The translations under genes were made by a program, and so were the position numbers. Positions 53,607 through 62,849 of a stretch of DNA of 64,000 nt are shown in pieces. Every line of letters begins with the position of its first letter. The first letter of the stretch is position 1. Origin of the DNA: Fructobacillus evanidus. Lineage in GTDB: Bacteria; Bacillota; Bacilli; Lactobacillales; Lactobacillaceae. The DNA lies in NCBI RefSeq assembly GCF_963580165.1, contig NZ_CAUZLM010000007.1:1-64000 (forward strand). The letters run 5' to 3'. The notes under the pieces are model-generated. The model saw only the letters and a program-made list of their open reading frames with translations. It had not been told where the DNA came from and ran no database searches.

Positions 53607-54164
53607 TCATTGGTCATGCTGATTTTCCTGGTAATCGTTGGCAAATTCCTGTAAGTCATCCATACTAATCGTTTCCAGTGGGTATGGAGACTGTGCCTGA
53701 AAATCTAAAATCGCTTGATAATCATACTGGGCTTTCCCCGGAAATTCGGCATCATACAGGAGCACCGCTCCATCCGTGTGGTTTAGGACAAAGTCCTGAT
53801 ACTGGCGCAATTGATACGACCCCTGATAGTCCTCCTTATGGACATCGGCATAGAAATCAACCTGCTGTTTTAAATCAGCCAACCGCGTCTGGCTCGCCTC
53901 CTGCCACTGCGAACCAAAATGACCAAAGGGCAAGAGCATCGCGACGCGCAAATCCGGATAGTCTGCTTTTAAATCCAACGCTACTTCAATCGCCCAGGTC
54001 TCCACTCCGAGTTGACCGCCCGTAATTACCCATTCCAGACCTAGGTCCAACTGTTCTATCATCGTTTTCTTGATAGCATACTTCAAAACCTGAACTTTGG
54101 GGTCCTTTTCCTTAAAGACACCCAATTCATATGTTCGATAACCGGTCATCCAAATCCGACTCAT
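53607..54164 (-). CDS. ypsA: YpsA/DUF1273 SLOG-family protein
   Basis: A 185-residue Rossmann-like SLOG-domain protein; Bacillus and Staphylococcus YpsA affect cell division, with an unknown ligand (probably nucleotide-related). Visible are MTGYRTYELGVF at the N-terminus, ITGGQLGVETWAIEVAL in the ligand-binding region, and YDAEFPGKAQYDY near the end. It overlaps recU by four bases and is near gpsB, a functional neighbour. Confidence 0.92.
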   Translation of the reverse strand: MSRIWMTGYRTYELGVFKEKDPKVQVLKYAIKKTMIEQLDLGLEWVITGGQLGVETWAIEVALDLKADYPDLRVAMLLPFGHFGSQWQEASQTRLADLKQQVDFYADVHKEDYQGSYQLRQYQDFVLNHTDGAVLLYDAEFPGKAQYDYQAILDFQAQSPYPLETISMDDLQEFANDYQENQHDQ

Positions 54165-54964
54165 AATGGGTGCCGCCCATCAGATTGTGGTTGTTCGACT
54201 AGGTGATTACCATCTACTGGTTGAGACTGATTTGTCTGAACCAACTTGCCCACGGTTTTCGGAAGCGCTTGTTTTGCCTGATTTTCAGCTGATTTTTTTT
54301 GATGCCGCTGTGCTCTTTGATCAGCCACCGGCTGACCAGCCCGTTTGCCAACTGACAAATCTGCCAGGTAATCGTCGAGCGCCTGCAAATAATCCAGACT
54401 GGGCATCAGGCTTGGCCTGACCAAATAGCCTGCTGCCACAATATCAGCATATGGCAATGACCGATGGCCATCAAGGGCCTGCCAATTGCGGACCAAATCA
54501 GGTGCTGGATAGAGGTAAGTTTCATCTAAAATCGTAAATTTGATGAGAACAAAACCAACGCCTCCTTGGGCCACCACCTCGGATAAGTGGCGCACTTGGT
54601 GTTCATGAAAATTCTTCATTGGAAACGAAGTTTTGTTCTTGGTTTCCTTAGCATCAAAATCAACATAACGGCCCTGATAAACACCGTTATAATCAGTCGT
54701 TGATGGTTGCTGAAAATAAGCTTCCGTGATTTTAGCTGCTGATCGTGCTGGATAATCAACATTAACAATCGTCACCGGTGTCGGTTTCTTATAAATAACC
54801 GCAAGATGGTTGGCCAAATAGTATTCGTTGGCATCGTTAATCAGGCTTTCAAGAGCCATCCCCCGTCGCCCGAAGAGGAGGCCTTTTTGCGTCTTCTTGC
54901 CGCGTTGAATTTGATTTTTCACTTGCTGCCCATCGCCATGGACACCCTTGGGATAATTCACCAT
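54161..54964 (-). CDS. recU: Holliday junction resolvase RecU
   Basis: Dimeric nuclease that resolves recombination intermediates. The resolvase core (residues 25-200) has RRGMALESLINDAN, GRYVDFDAKETKNKTSFP with the catalytic Asp, Glu and Lys, and NFHEHQVRHL. The C-terminal 60 residues are a Gln/Lys-rich tail beyond the usual 200 residues of the family, predicted disordered. It usually precedes pbp1A, which is not found here. Confidence 0.92.
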   Translation of the reverse strand: MVNYPKGVHGDGQQVKNQIQRGKKTQKGLLFGRRGMALESLINDANEYYLANHLAVIYKKPTPVTIVNVDYPARSAAKITEAYFQQPSTTDYNGVYQGRYVDFDAKETKNKTSFPMKNFHEHQVRHLSEVVAQGGVGFVLIKFTILDETYLYPAPDLVRNWQALDGHRSLPYADIVAAGYLVRPSLMPSLDYLQALDDYLADLSVGKRAGQPVADQRAQRHQKKSAENQAKQALPKTVGKLVQTNQSQPVDGNHLVEQPQSDGRHPL

Positions 54965-55047
54965 CGTGTTTCCTCGAATTTCTAAGTTACACTTATTTTA
55001 ACATATTACATAAATAAGGCGGATTGATGAAAATCTGATAAAATCCC

Positions 55048-55075
55048 TTGACTTTTTCTCATTTTATTCTAATAT
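55048..55075 (+). promoter_or_regulatory. Promoter of ilvE
   Basis: TTGACT and TAATAT with a 16-bp spacer, 36 bases before the ATG. No T-box or leader peptide is evident. Confidence 0.75.
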
Positions 55076-55110
55076 AAGGTTAATCATTGAATAACAGAAG
55101 GAGAATTATT

Positions 55111-56145
55111 ATGACGAAAGCAAAAGTAAGCGACCTCGACTTTAATAACTTGGGTTTTGGTTATCATGACTTGCCCTACCGCTATAAGGCAGAATACCAC
55201 GATGGTCAGTGGCAGCCAGGCGAATTGACGACTGATTCAACCATCCATTTGAGCGAGTCAGCCGTTGCCTTGCATTATGGACAAGAAGTCTTCGAAGGTT
55301 TGAAGGCCTACCGTCGTAAGGATGGTGGCGTGAACATCTTCCGCCCCGACCGTAACGCCCATCGAATGCATAACTCAGCAGAACGTTTGTTGATGGCTCC
55401 ATATCCAGAAGATAAGTTTGTTGAAGCGGTGAAGGAAGTTGTTAAAGCCAACCAAGACTTCATCCCTCCTTACGAATCTGGTGGTTCTTTGTACTTGCGA
55501 CCATTGTTGATTTCGACTTCACCTGAAATCGGTGTCCACCCTGGCCACGACTTCTTGTTCACCATCTTTGCCATGCCAGTTGGCGCCTACTATCCAGGTG
55601 GTTTGGCTCCAACAGCCTTTGTGACTTCTGAATTTGACCGTGCTGCTCACGGTGGAACAGGACAAGCCAAGGTTGGTGGTAACTATGCCGCTTCCATGTT
55701 GCCTGGTGACAACGCCCACAAGGCCGGTTATTCCGATGTTGTCTACTTGGACCCACGCGAACACGAGTATATCGAGGAACTCGGTTCTGCCAACTTCTTT
55801 GGAATTACCAAGGATGGCCAGTTCAAGACACCAAAGTCACCATCAATTCTCCCTTCCGTTACAAAATACTCACTCTTGGCCTTGGCCGAAGAAATGGGCA
55901 TGAACCCGGTTGAAGAAGCCATTTCCATTCATGATTTGGACCAATTTGCTGAAGCCGGAGCCATGGGAACAGCGGCCGTTATTTCGCCCGTTGGTTCTAT
56001 TACCCACGAAGGCAAGAAGCATGTCTTCTTCTCAGAAACTGAAGTTGGTCCAAAGACCCAAGCTCTCTATGACCGCTTGATTGGTATCCAATATGGCGAC
56101 CAAGAAGGTCCTGAAGGTTGGGTGCAAGACGTACCTTTGGTCTAA
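55111..56145 (+). CDS. ilvE: Branched-chain amino-acid aminotransferase
   Basis: PLP enzyme (fold type IV) that interconverts branched-chain amino acids and 2-oxo acids. The ATG at 55111 has GAAGGAG upstream and gives 344 residues. Family marks are GQEVFEGLKAYRRKDG, the catalytic Lys in QAKVGGNYAAS, YLDPREHEYIEELGSANFF and GTAAVISPVGSI. Codon use is strongly biased to preferred codons, suggesting high expression. It stands alone with promoter and terminator. Confidence 0.95.
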   Translation: MTKAKVSDLDFNNLGFGYHDLPYRYKAEYHDGQWQPGELTTDSTIHLSESAVALHYGQEVFEGLKAYRRKDGGVNIFRPDRNAHRMHNSAERLLMAPYPEDKFVEAVKEVVKANQDFIPPYESGGSLYLRPLLISTSPEIGVHPGHDFLFTIFAMPVGAYYPGGLAPTAFVTSEFDRAAHGGTGQAKVGGNYAASMLPGDNAHKAGYSDVVYLDPREHEYIEELGSANFFGITKDGQFKTPKSPSILPSVTKYSLLALAEEMGMNPVEEAISIHDLDQFAEAGAMGTAAVISPVGSITHEGKKHVFFSETEVGPKTQALYDRLIGIQYGDQEGPEGWVQDVPLV

Positions 56146-56203
56146 TACCTGCTCATTCAACTTATAAAATCAGGTTACCCAAATAAAACATTTGATGTCC
56201 GAT

Positions 56204-56242
56204 AAATCAGAACGAGCCGCGAGGCTGGTTCTGATTTTTTAT
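56204..56242 (+). terminator. Terminator of ilvE
   Basis: Fifteen-bp stem with one mismatch (56204-56218/56223-56237), GCGA loop, T run. Confidence 0.9.
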
Positions 56243-56250
56243 ATGCAAAA

Positions 56251-56279
56251 ATAAAAATTCCAGCCTAATGGCTGGAATT
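56251..56279 (-). terminator. Terminator of the small membrane-anchored gene
   Basis: Ten-bp AATTCCAGCC/GGCTGGAATT stem, followed by T-rich sequence on the minus strand. Confidence 0.85.
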
Positions 56280-56282
56280 AAT

Positions 56283-56633
56283 TTAACTTTGCTTTTGGTA
56301 GGTTGCGCCTGTTACATCACTAATGAAGGTCCGGTGGTTCTTGGTAACCGTAGCCTTTGATGTCACACCGTCGCTTCCTTCAAGGGTCAGTTTGTTATCC
56401 TTGAGCCGGTACTTAATGGTCATCGTCTTTTGACCGTCTGAATAAATCGTCGCCTGATCGCCCTTAAAGGTAATCGTCACCTGCGCATTCATATCCCGGT
56501 AACTCCCCGATAGGTGGGTTTGTTGGTACGTAATCTTTTGGTAGGCCAGTCCAGCCAGCAAGACTGCCAATAGTCCAACCACGACCGTGACAACTCCTCG
56601 CCTTTTGTTCAAAACAAGTAAAAATTGCTTCAT
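56283..56633 (-). CDS. Small extracytoplasmic protein, unknown function
   Basis: A 116-residue protein with one N-terminal membrane segment (GVVTVVVGLLAVLLAGLAY) and a C-terminal beta-rich domain (VTITFKGDQATIYSD, KYRLKDNKLTLEG) of the lipocalin-like or DUF-type seen in small LAB secreted proteins; there is no lipobox Cys. The start ATG has GGAGAGTT upstream. It is divergent from the two-component genes and could be their target or sensor partner, which is inference. Confidence 0.7.
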   Translation of the reverse strand: MKQFLLVLNKRRGVVTVVVGLLAVLLAGLAYQKITYQQTHLSGSYRDMNAQVTITFKGDQATIYSDGQKTMTIKYRLKDNKLTLEGSDGVTSKATVTKNHRTFISDVTGATYQKQS

Positions 56634-56856
56634 CCAACTCTCCTTAGGGCCAAATCAGAATTAGTTAACCCTTCCTCATCTGTTACGCTCATCTTACCAC
56701 ACTCCTGTAGGCCTTTTGTCCGATTTTAGTTCATAACCAGCATTTCTTTTCTGAAAAAATTTCAGAAAGCAATTAGTTAAGATTAGTATCGAAAAGAACC
56801 AAGTCGCGGTATCCTAGAACTAAAATCAAAACCCATTTTATGAAGGAAAGAGACAA

Positions 56857-57558
56857 ATGGAGACCAGATTACTACTTGTCGAGGATGAGGAAGGCTTGGC
56901 CGATTCCCTCTCCACCGAATTTCAGCTAGAAGGCATCCAAGTGACCCAGGCTCACGATGGCCTGGAAGCCCTGGAAATTTTTAATGACCAACCAGATCAA
57001 TTTGACGTAATCATCTTAGATTGGATGCTCCCACGCCTGGATGGCTTTAGCGTTTTACGCAAAATCCGCAAGGAAAGCGATGTCCAGATTATTATGCTGA
57101 CGGCCAGGGACTACATTGGTGATAAGTTGGCCGGCCTGACCAACGGTGCCGATGACTATATCACGAAACCCTTTGAAACAGAAGAACTCCTGGCGCGCAT
57201 TGAAATCGCCAAACGTCACGGCCAACGACCTCTTGAGGAAAATCAGGAATTGCGGGTTGCTGATTTAATTGTCGATATTAAGAAAAAAAGAGTTTCGGAA
57301 AACGGCATTATCATCCCCCTCACCCAAAGGGAGTTCGACCTTTTGGTTGTGCTGATGAACCATGAAAATGAGCCCTGCACCCGCGATTACCTCTTAGACA
57401 CTGTCTGGGGCGTTGACTTTGAGGGCCAACCAAATATTCTTGATGTCTACATTAAAAACCTCCGCAATAAGCTTGACCAGAATGAAGACCAGCCAAAGCT
57501 GATCCATACCATTCGTGGTATGGGCTATATGCTTTCGGCCAACGTTTCTCATGGCTGA
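56857..57558 (+). CDS. OmpR-family response regulator
   Basis: DNA-binding response regulator of 233 residues. The receiver domain has the acidic pair ED at 9-10, phospho-acceptor Asp55 in IILDWMLPRLDG, the Thr in MLTARD and the Lys in YITKPFE. A winged-helix domain follows from about 135 (LTQREFDLLVVL, NILDVYIKNLRNKL, IRGMGYML). The partner kinase is 278 bases downstream. The stimulus is unknown; CiaRH- or LisRK-like systems are the nearest comparison. Confidence 0.93.
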   Translation: METRLLLVEDEEGLADSLSTEFQLEGIQVTQAHDGLEALEIFNDQPDQFDVIILDWMLPRLDGFSVLRKIRKESDVQIIMLTARDYIGDKLAGLTNGADDYITKPFETEELLARIEIAKRHGQRPLEENQELRVADLIVDIKKKRVSENGIIIPLTQREFDLLVVLMNHENEPCTRDYLLDTVWGVDFEGQPNILDVYIKNLRNKLDQNEDQPKLIHTIRGMGYMLSANVSHG

Positions 57559-57714
57559 TTAATCGGCACAGCAATAGCTGGCGATGCCGGCAACTGATTT
57601 GTTAGCACAGCAATAGCCGGCGGTGCCGACAGTTGTTTTGTTAGCACAGCAATAGCCAGCGGTGCCGACAGTTGATTTGTTAGTACAGCAAGCCGACGAT
57701 GCCGAAAACTGATT
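57559..57714. repeat. Four 39-bp tandem repeats between regulator and kinase genes
   Basis: GCACAG (last copy GTACAG) recurs at 57566, 57605, 57644 and 57683, exactly 39 bases apart, each followed by CAATAGCCGGCGGTGCCGAC-like text and CTGATTTG or TTTTG. The last copy has a short deletion. The units lie outside both genes. Confidence 0.85.
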
Positions 57715-57836
57715 TGCCCGTACTCATAGCGCCACGTCTCCCAACAGATGATTCGGCTGCACCCATAGCATAGCCCAAGGCGCCCAATAGCTGATTTTCC
57801 AGTATATCTGCGGCAACCAATGAAGGTACCCCACCA

Positions 57837-59243
57837 TTGATCAAAACTAAAAGACCAAAGAAAAATAAACAATCCAGCGCCAGCATCATGCTCCGCAGCC
57901 AAATCAAAATGATTATCGTCATCACCATTTCTTTTAGCCTGATGATGATTTTTGGCGTAGGCCATAAGCTTCTAAACGACGTGAAGCTCTCAACCTGGCA
58001 GATTACCGCCAGTCTTAAGAAAAATGAGATTGATAGCGACCATGATTGGGATGATTGGCGAAAAAACAGTACCGTGGACATTAACCATAGCTATATTTAC
58101 GTCCATAACCTGCGCCAAGATGCCGAAGCCAGATATTACTTCTCACCGCGAGCCGATGATCTCTTACAAAAGAAGATGATTAAAGTGCCCTTTATCAATA
58201 ACTTGTATTATCGGCCAGGCTTTGGCTTCCTCTACCGACGCTTTGTTTCTTCCAATGGCATTTACTACACCCTATGGCAAAATATCGGTCCACAACTCTC
58301 CATCTTAATGCGTGTGATTGAAGTCTCAGCTATTTTGCTCTCTGTCACTCTGGTTCTCGCCCCCATCTACATTCGTCGGTTAACCGCCAGATTAACGGAC
58401 CCGCTCACCGACCTGTCAACTAGCACCCAAGTGGTCCATCAAGCAGAGCAATCTGGTCTAATTCAACTTCCTGTTCCCAGTCAGCCAACCGAGGTCACGG
58501 AACTTGCACAAGACTTCAACCACCTGCTCGCTCTCCTCAACCAACGACAAGACCAGCAGAAGCTCTTTGTCATGAACGCTGCTCACGAACTGCGCACGCC
58601 GATTGCCACCATCAAGAGTCATGCACAATTAATCGACCGCCATGGTGCTGACCACCCAGAAATTATTGAAAAATCAGTGACCTACATCACCAAAGAATCA
58701 CGGGCAATGCAGCAAATTATCGAAGACCTTCTGGCCATTCTGCGCGTTGAAACGCTGTCATTGGCATTAACGAGGATGAATGTCACTACGGCTGTCAGCG
58801 AAATCATGCAACCATTAGAAAAAACAATTCCTCAAAAACTGATTTTACAGCTAGAACCCAACTTGATGGCGCAGACCAACTTGGAGGCCCTCGAGCAGAT
58901 TCTGCACAATTTGATTCAAAATGCTAGCAAGTATTCAAAACCCTCAGACCCAATTGTCGTTACGCTTTCGAACAAGGAAAATGGTTCTGTGGCTCTCACG
59001 GTGATGGATCAGGGCTTGGGTATTCCAGAGGCCGATAAGGCACATATTTTTGAGCATTTTTATCGCAGTGACGATGTCCGTGGCTCCATCCCCGGAACCG
59101 GCCTTGGCCTGGCCATTACCAAGCAGTTCGTTGACCTGATTCACGGGCATTTGTCCGTAGCCGATAATCCGACTGGTGGAACAATCTTCACCCTTCTGTT
59201 GCCGAGTGCTATTGATACTACCCACCAAAGCGGCCATTCGTAA
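57837..59243 (+). CDS. Sensor histidine kinase
   Basis: Membrane kinase of 468 residues, partner of the upstream regulator. The likely start is TTG at 57837 with GAAGG upstream; ATG at 57888 is the alternative. Two membrane segments (about 25-45 and 155-180) flank a short extracellular domain, then HAMP (YIRRLTARLTDPL), HisKA with NAAHELRTPIATIKS, and HATPase with IQNASKYS, DQGLGIP and GTGLGLAI. The 278-base spacer before it is long for a two-component operon and carries tandem repeats. Confidence 0.92.
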   Translation: MIKTKRPKKNKQSSASIMLRSQIKMIIVITISFSLMMIFGVGHKLLNDVKLSTWQITASLKKNEIDSDHDWDDWRKNSTVDINHSYIYVHNLRQDAEARYYFSPRADDLLQKKMIKVPFINNLYYRPGFGFLYRRFVSSNGIYYTLWQNIGPQLSILMRVIEVSAILLSVTLVLAPIYIRRLTARLTDPLTDLSTSTQVVHQAEQSGLIQLPVPSQPTEVTELAQDFNHLLALLNQRQDQQKLFVMNAAHELRTPIATIKSHAQLIDRHGADHPEIIEKSVTYITKESRAMQQIIEDLLAILRVETLSLALTRMNVTTAVSEIMQPLEKTIPQKLILQLEPNLMAQTNLEALEQILHNLIQNASKYSKPSDPIVVTLSNKENGSVALTVMDQGLGIPEADKAHIFEHFYRSDDVRGSIPGTGLGLAITKQFVDLIHGHLSVADNPTGGTIFTLLLPSAIDTTHQSGHS

Positions 59244-59272
59244 TCATTGATTCACATTGGTAGCATTCCTTT

Positions 59273-59296
59273 GCCACCCCTTTGGGTGGCTTTTTT
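59273..59296 (+). terminator. Terminator of the two-component operon
   Basis: Seven-bp GCCACCC/GGGTGGC stem followed by six T. Confidence 0.88.
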
Positions 59297-59531
59297 AGTC
59301 CAATAAAAGGTTGACCTTCCTTGGTCTAATTTGGAATTTAATCGATTTCACGTCATGTTACGATTGCTTACTGTCACCATCAAACCAGCCATCGCCCCAT
59401 TTCACAGACTGTTTACCGTCCAGCCCGCCTGTCCCATTCTGAAAAAAATTAAGCTTGGCCTTATTTTTCATAAGTAGTTCAAGTTGCATATGCCAACTAA
59501 ACTATTTGGTATACGTTTCGGAGGAAATACG

Positions 59532-60200
59532 ATGAAAAATAAACAAAAAACACTCTTAAGTTTCGCCCTTATTCTAGCTTTCGCCATTCTAGCTCTCGGC
59601 GTCTTGACCAATTCACCAGCCATTACGACTTTCGATTCAACGATTAGCCAAAGCACGGCCAAATTAGTGACACCCACGAATACCGCTTTTTTTACCGTCG
59701 TAGCCGACCTGGGCAGCCCACTCGTGGCGATTACACTGACCGTCCTACTGGCTGGCTACGTCTTCTACAAAAAAGACCGCTTCCTAGCTTGTTGGATCAT
59801 TTTACTCCAGTTCGGCGGTTCCGCACTGACTGAAATCATCAAGGTGACTATTGCTAGGCCTAGGCCCAGCCATCAAATCATTGCTGATACCGGTTTTAGC
59901 TTTCCAAGTGGCCACACCTTTTATACGACAATTTTCGTCATTTGCCTGCTGATGGTCGTTTTGCCAAAGATTCCAGTGGACAGTCGCTACTACGTGATTA
60001 TCCCTGCCTGCACTTGGATTATTTTAGTGGCTTTTTCACGTTTTTACCTGCGTGACCACTACCCATCAGACGTTCTCGCTAGCCTGCTCCTAGCAACTGG
60101 ATTGTGGTTGCGACTAGAAGGTTATCGCGACCTCCTGCATCAAGCTGCGACTGCCTTTTTAACCCGACGGCAAGCGCGTACTTTACCAAGTAAAAACTAG
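59532..60200 (+). CDS. PAP2-type membrane phosphatase
   Basis: A 222-residue membrane protein with five or six hydrophobic segments and the three phosphatase motifs KVTIARPRPS, SFPSGHTF and SRFYLRDHYPSD. It probably dephosphorylates undecaprenyl diphosphate or phosphatidylglycerol phosphate on the outer face. The ATG at 59532 has GGAGG upstream; a longer frame is discarded. No undecaprenyl-phosphate recycling partner is adjacent. Confidence 0.9.
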   Translation: MKNKQKTLLSFALILAFAILALGVLTNSPAITTFDSTISQSTAKLVTPTNTAFFTVVADLGSPLVAITLTVLLAGYVFYKKDRFLACWIILLQFGGSALTEIIKVTIARPRPSHQIIADTGFSFPSGHTFYTTIFVICLLMVVLPKIPVDSRYYVIIPACTWIILVAFSRFYLRDHYPSDVLASLLLATGLWLRLEGYRDLLHQAATAFLTRRQARTLPSKN

Positions 60201-60361
60201 TCTAAACGAAAACAGTACACTTCCTGATTTTTTATCGATGAACCACAGTACCGCTGTCAGCGTCCTTCGCATTTTTTTATAATTCAAGCGAGACGCTGCC
60301 CATACATAAACAAATAACTGATCGATCTCAACTTAGTCAGAATGAAAGGTTCCCCAGCACC

Positions 60362-62338
60362 ATGTCAATCACATCCAAAAGCCACAGGCCCTATTCCCTT
60401 TTGGCTGTCCTACTTACCCTCTGCCTCATTATTGGTAGCACCGGCAGCTTTAGTTCACAAACCTCACTCGCCATTGTCAGCACCACCGTCTTGCTCCTGA
60501 TAGCAAGCTATTATCTGCGGCCTTTTTTCAACCGCTTGAGCATCCGCCAAATCAGAACTATCACCTACCTAGCCCTCACGTTAATGGTTATCGGCCAGGT
60601 GCTGATTCTGATTTTTCTACCGGTGTCCGTCTACCACGACCCTTACCGAGTCCTCTCCCAAGCCGATCAACTGGCTGCCGGTGACCACGTCTGGCAAAGT
60701 ACCTATTTCTGGCGCTACCCCAACAACGTTCCGATTACCTACATCCTGTCCAAATTCTTTGCGCTGGGCCAGCTCGTCCATCTGTCCAACAACATCACGA
60801 TTCACTTGCTAACGCTGGGCCTACTTGACACCTTTATCGTTTTAGTCTTGAAGACCTGTGCTGACCTAAAGAGTCCTCAGAGCACCTTTTTAGGCCTTCT
60901 AGCCTTTCTGACCGCAACACCCTTTGCCTACACTTATTACCTCCAGGTTTTTTATTCTGATTTGCCAGCCATGTTGGCCGTCCTGGTTATTTTCCGACTT
61001 TTGTGGCGCTGGCCAAAAGCTAACACTACCAGGGCCAAGGTTAAAATCAGCCTGGGTCTCACTGCCACAGCACTGCTGGGCATGCTGATGAAACCGAATA
61101 TGATTGTCCTGTTACCTGCTGGATTCTTAACACTACTGATTTTAGCCATCAAGAAAGAACGAACAAAAAAGCAATTGTTGCTCCCAATTATTTGTCTCAG
61201 CTTGGGGATGGCCCTAGCGATGCCAGGCACCCTCTTAATTGACCATGCCAGCTCCTATCAGCCACATAGTGCCGAAGCCTTTCCTGCTAGTCATTGGATC
61301 TTAATGGGCCTCAATAAAAGTGGGGATGGCATGTACGATGACCAAGACGTCGAAAAAGATATCAGCCTGGGTGACTCCTCTGCCCGCCGACAATATGATA
61401 GTCAACAAATTGTTCATCGAATTCAAACGCTCGGTCCATTGGGTCTCAGTGAACTCTGGCTGAAAAAATTAACAATTTTGTTAGACGTCAGCGCCGTCCA
61501 AGACTGGTATAACGGTGGCTTTGAATCGGCTCCAAAATGGTATCAAGACCATATTGCCTTTTATCAAAAAGCCATTAAAATCGGCTACGTTGTCGCTTCG
61601 ATCATTCTCTTTTTCACGGTTAGCCTCCGCCTACTTTGCTGGCGACCACGCTTTCATCGTCAAAAAGACCAACTAGCTCTGCTAGCTGTTTTAACCGCCT
61701 TGGGATACCTAGCCTTCCATGTGATTTTTTGGGAAGCAGAATCACGTTATGGGCAAAGTATCCTACCAGCTCTTTTCGTCCTTCTAGTCGCTTTACCAGC
61801 CCCTGTCGTCCGTCGACAAAAGGTTACTAAGGTTAAAAGACAAAAACACTGGCCTCGTGTGGCCTTTCTCATTTCGGCAACCATTGCCATCTATGCCGTT
61901 TTCCTTCAGTCCTACTCGCTATCCACCATTGTTGTGGCCGCACAACGGAGTCAGCTGTCCGTTCAATACCACGCTCAACCAACAACCATTAACCCCGGCA
62001 CAACGCTTGAGCAACAAGTTAATTTGGCCAAACCCGCTAATACTTTCTTAGTTCAAATCCAAGCCAAGTCAACCATGACTGTCACACTCCAGAACCTTCA
62101 AAGTGGGCAAGTCTGGGCCCTAACAGAAAAGGCCGATGAATTTATCCTAAACCAGCCCCTTCCCGCAGGTTCTTACCAGATTGTCATTCAAAATCAGGGA
62201 CTAGTTCCTCAGTTAATTGATTTGGTTCAAACGAATAACTACACTCTGGCACCTTTTCCAGTAACGATTAACCAGGTACAAAATAAGAACGCATCATTAA
62301 TTTACCTCTTTGAATGGCTTAATACGAAGTCATCCTAA
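60362..62338 (+). CDS. Membrane glycosyltransferase-like protein (GT-C fold)
   Basis: A 658-residue protein with about 11 membrane segments. After the second or third segment comes a loop with VYHDPYRVLSQADQLA and FWRYPNNVPITYI, which fits the acidic catalytic loop of GT-C (GT39/GT83-like) transferases that use polyprenyl-linked sugars. The C-terminal 110 residues form an outside beta-rich domain. It may glycosylate teichoic acid, lipid or surface protein; the acceptor is unknown. It follows the PAP2 gene by 161 bases with a TATAAT at 60281-60286 between them. Confidence 0.75.
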   Translation: MSITSKSHRPYSLLAVLLTLCLIIGSTGSFSSQTSLAIVSTTVLLLIASYYLRPFFNRLSIRQIRTITYLALTLMVIGQVLILIFLPVSVYHDPYRVLSQADQLAAGDHVWQSTYFWRYPNNVPITYILSKFFALGQLVHLSNNITIHLLTLGLLDTFIVLVLKTCADLKSPQSTFLGLLAFLTATPFAYTYYLQVFYSDLPAMLAVLVIFRLLWRWPKANTTRAKVKISLGLTATALLGMLMKPNMIVLLPAGFLTLLILAIKKERTKKQLLLPIICLSLGMALAMPGTLLIDHASSYQPHSAEAFPASHWILMGLNKSGDGMYDDQDVEKDISLGDSSARRQYDSQQIVHRIQTLGPLGLSELWLKKLTILLDVSAVQDWYNGGFESAPKWYQDHIAFYQKAIKIGYVVASIILFFTVSLRLLCWRPRFHRQKDQLALLAVLTALGYLAFHVIFWEAESRYGQSILPALFVLLVALPAPVVRRQKVTKVKRQKHWPRVAFLISATIAIYAVFLQSYSLSTIVVAAQRSQLSVQYHAQPTTINPGTTLEQQVNLAKPANTFLVQIQAKSTMTVTLQNLQSGQVWALTEKADEFILNQPLPAGSYQIVIQNQGLVPQLIDLVQTNNYTLAPFPVTINQVQNKNASLIYLFEWLNTKSS

Positions 62339-62356
62339 TAATAGCCATTTTCCGAA

Positions 62357-62430
62357 TAAAAAAGACGAACCCGTCAACACTAACCTGGTCAGCATGACCG
62401 GTTGTGAAGCATGGTTCGTCTTTTTGTTTT
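62357..62430. terminator. Bidirectional terminator
   Basis: AAAAAGACGAAC (62359-62370) pairs with GTTCGTCTTTTT (62414-62425), with an inner GGTCA/TGACC hairpin; flanked by T on both strands. Confidence 0.8.
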
Positions 62431-62568
62431 TAGTTTATGGGACATAGCAAGGCAAATAAGAAAATATTGAAAACCATCAACTCTAAAGCTTGGTTAATAA
62501 CATGTCAAAATTTTCAAAATACACATTAAAGTCAGCACTGACATCTGCTGTTCATATCATGAATAAAC

Positions 62569-62847
62569 TTACATAAATTCCACTTTAAGTTTCTTACCAA
62601 GCGCAGAAGCGATTTTGCTCATAGTATCAAAGCTAGTATTCTGACCATGTTCAATTCTCGCAATCGTTGATTGTGGTACATCTGCACGCTCTGCTAGTTC
62701 CCGTTGAGTCAAGCCAGCCCGTTCACGTTCGTTCATCAACGCCACTGCACTCTCAAGTTTGGCAGATTCAGCGTCAAAGCCTGCCTTGAATTCAGGGTCT
62801 TTAAGTTGTTCTGCGAGATAATCGTCAAAAGAAATGTTCTTTGCCAT
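62569..62847 (-). CDS. higA: HigA-type antitoxin, XRE family
   Basis: A 92-residue protein with an N-terminal helical part (ISFDDYLAEQLKDPEF) and a Cro/CI helix-turn-helix from about residue 40 (RAGLTQRELAERADVPQSTI). It should neutralise the toxin encoded just upstream and repress the operon. Toxin-first order and a two-base gap identify a HigBA-type module. The region is more AT-rich than the core genes and lacks the CTGATTT word, consistent with acquisition. Confidence 0.9.
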   Translation of the reverse strand: MAKNISFDDYLAEQLKDPEFKAGFDAESAKLESAVALMNERERAGLTQRELAERADVPQSTIARIEHGQNTSFDTMSKIASALGKKLKVEFM

Positions 62848-62849
62848 AG

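Noticed and set aside
57549..57965. Minus-strand open frame of 138 codons
   Set aside because: Made of the antisense of the 39-bp repeats and of the kinase 5' end.
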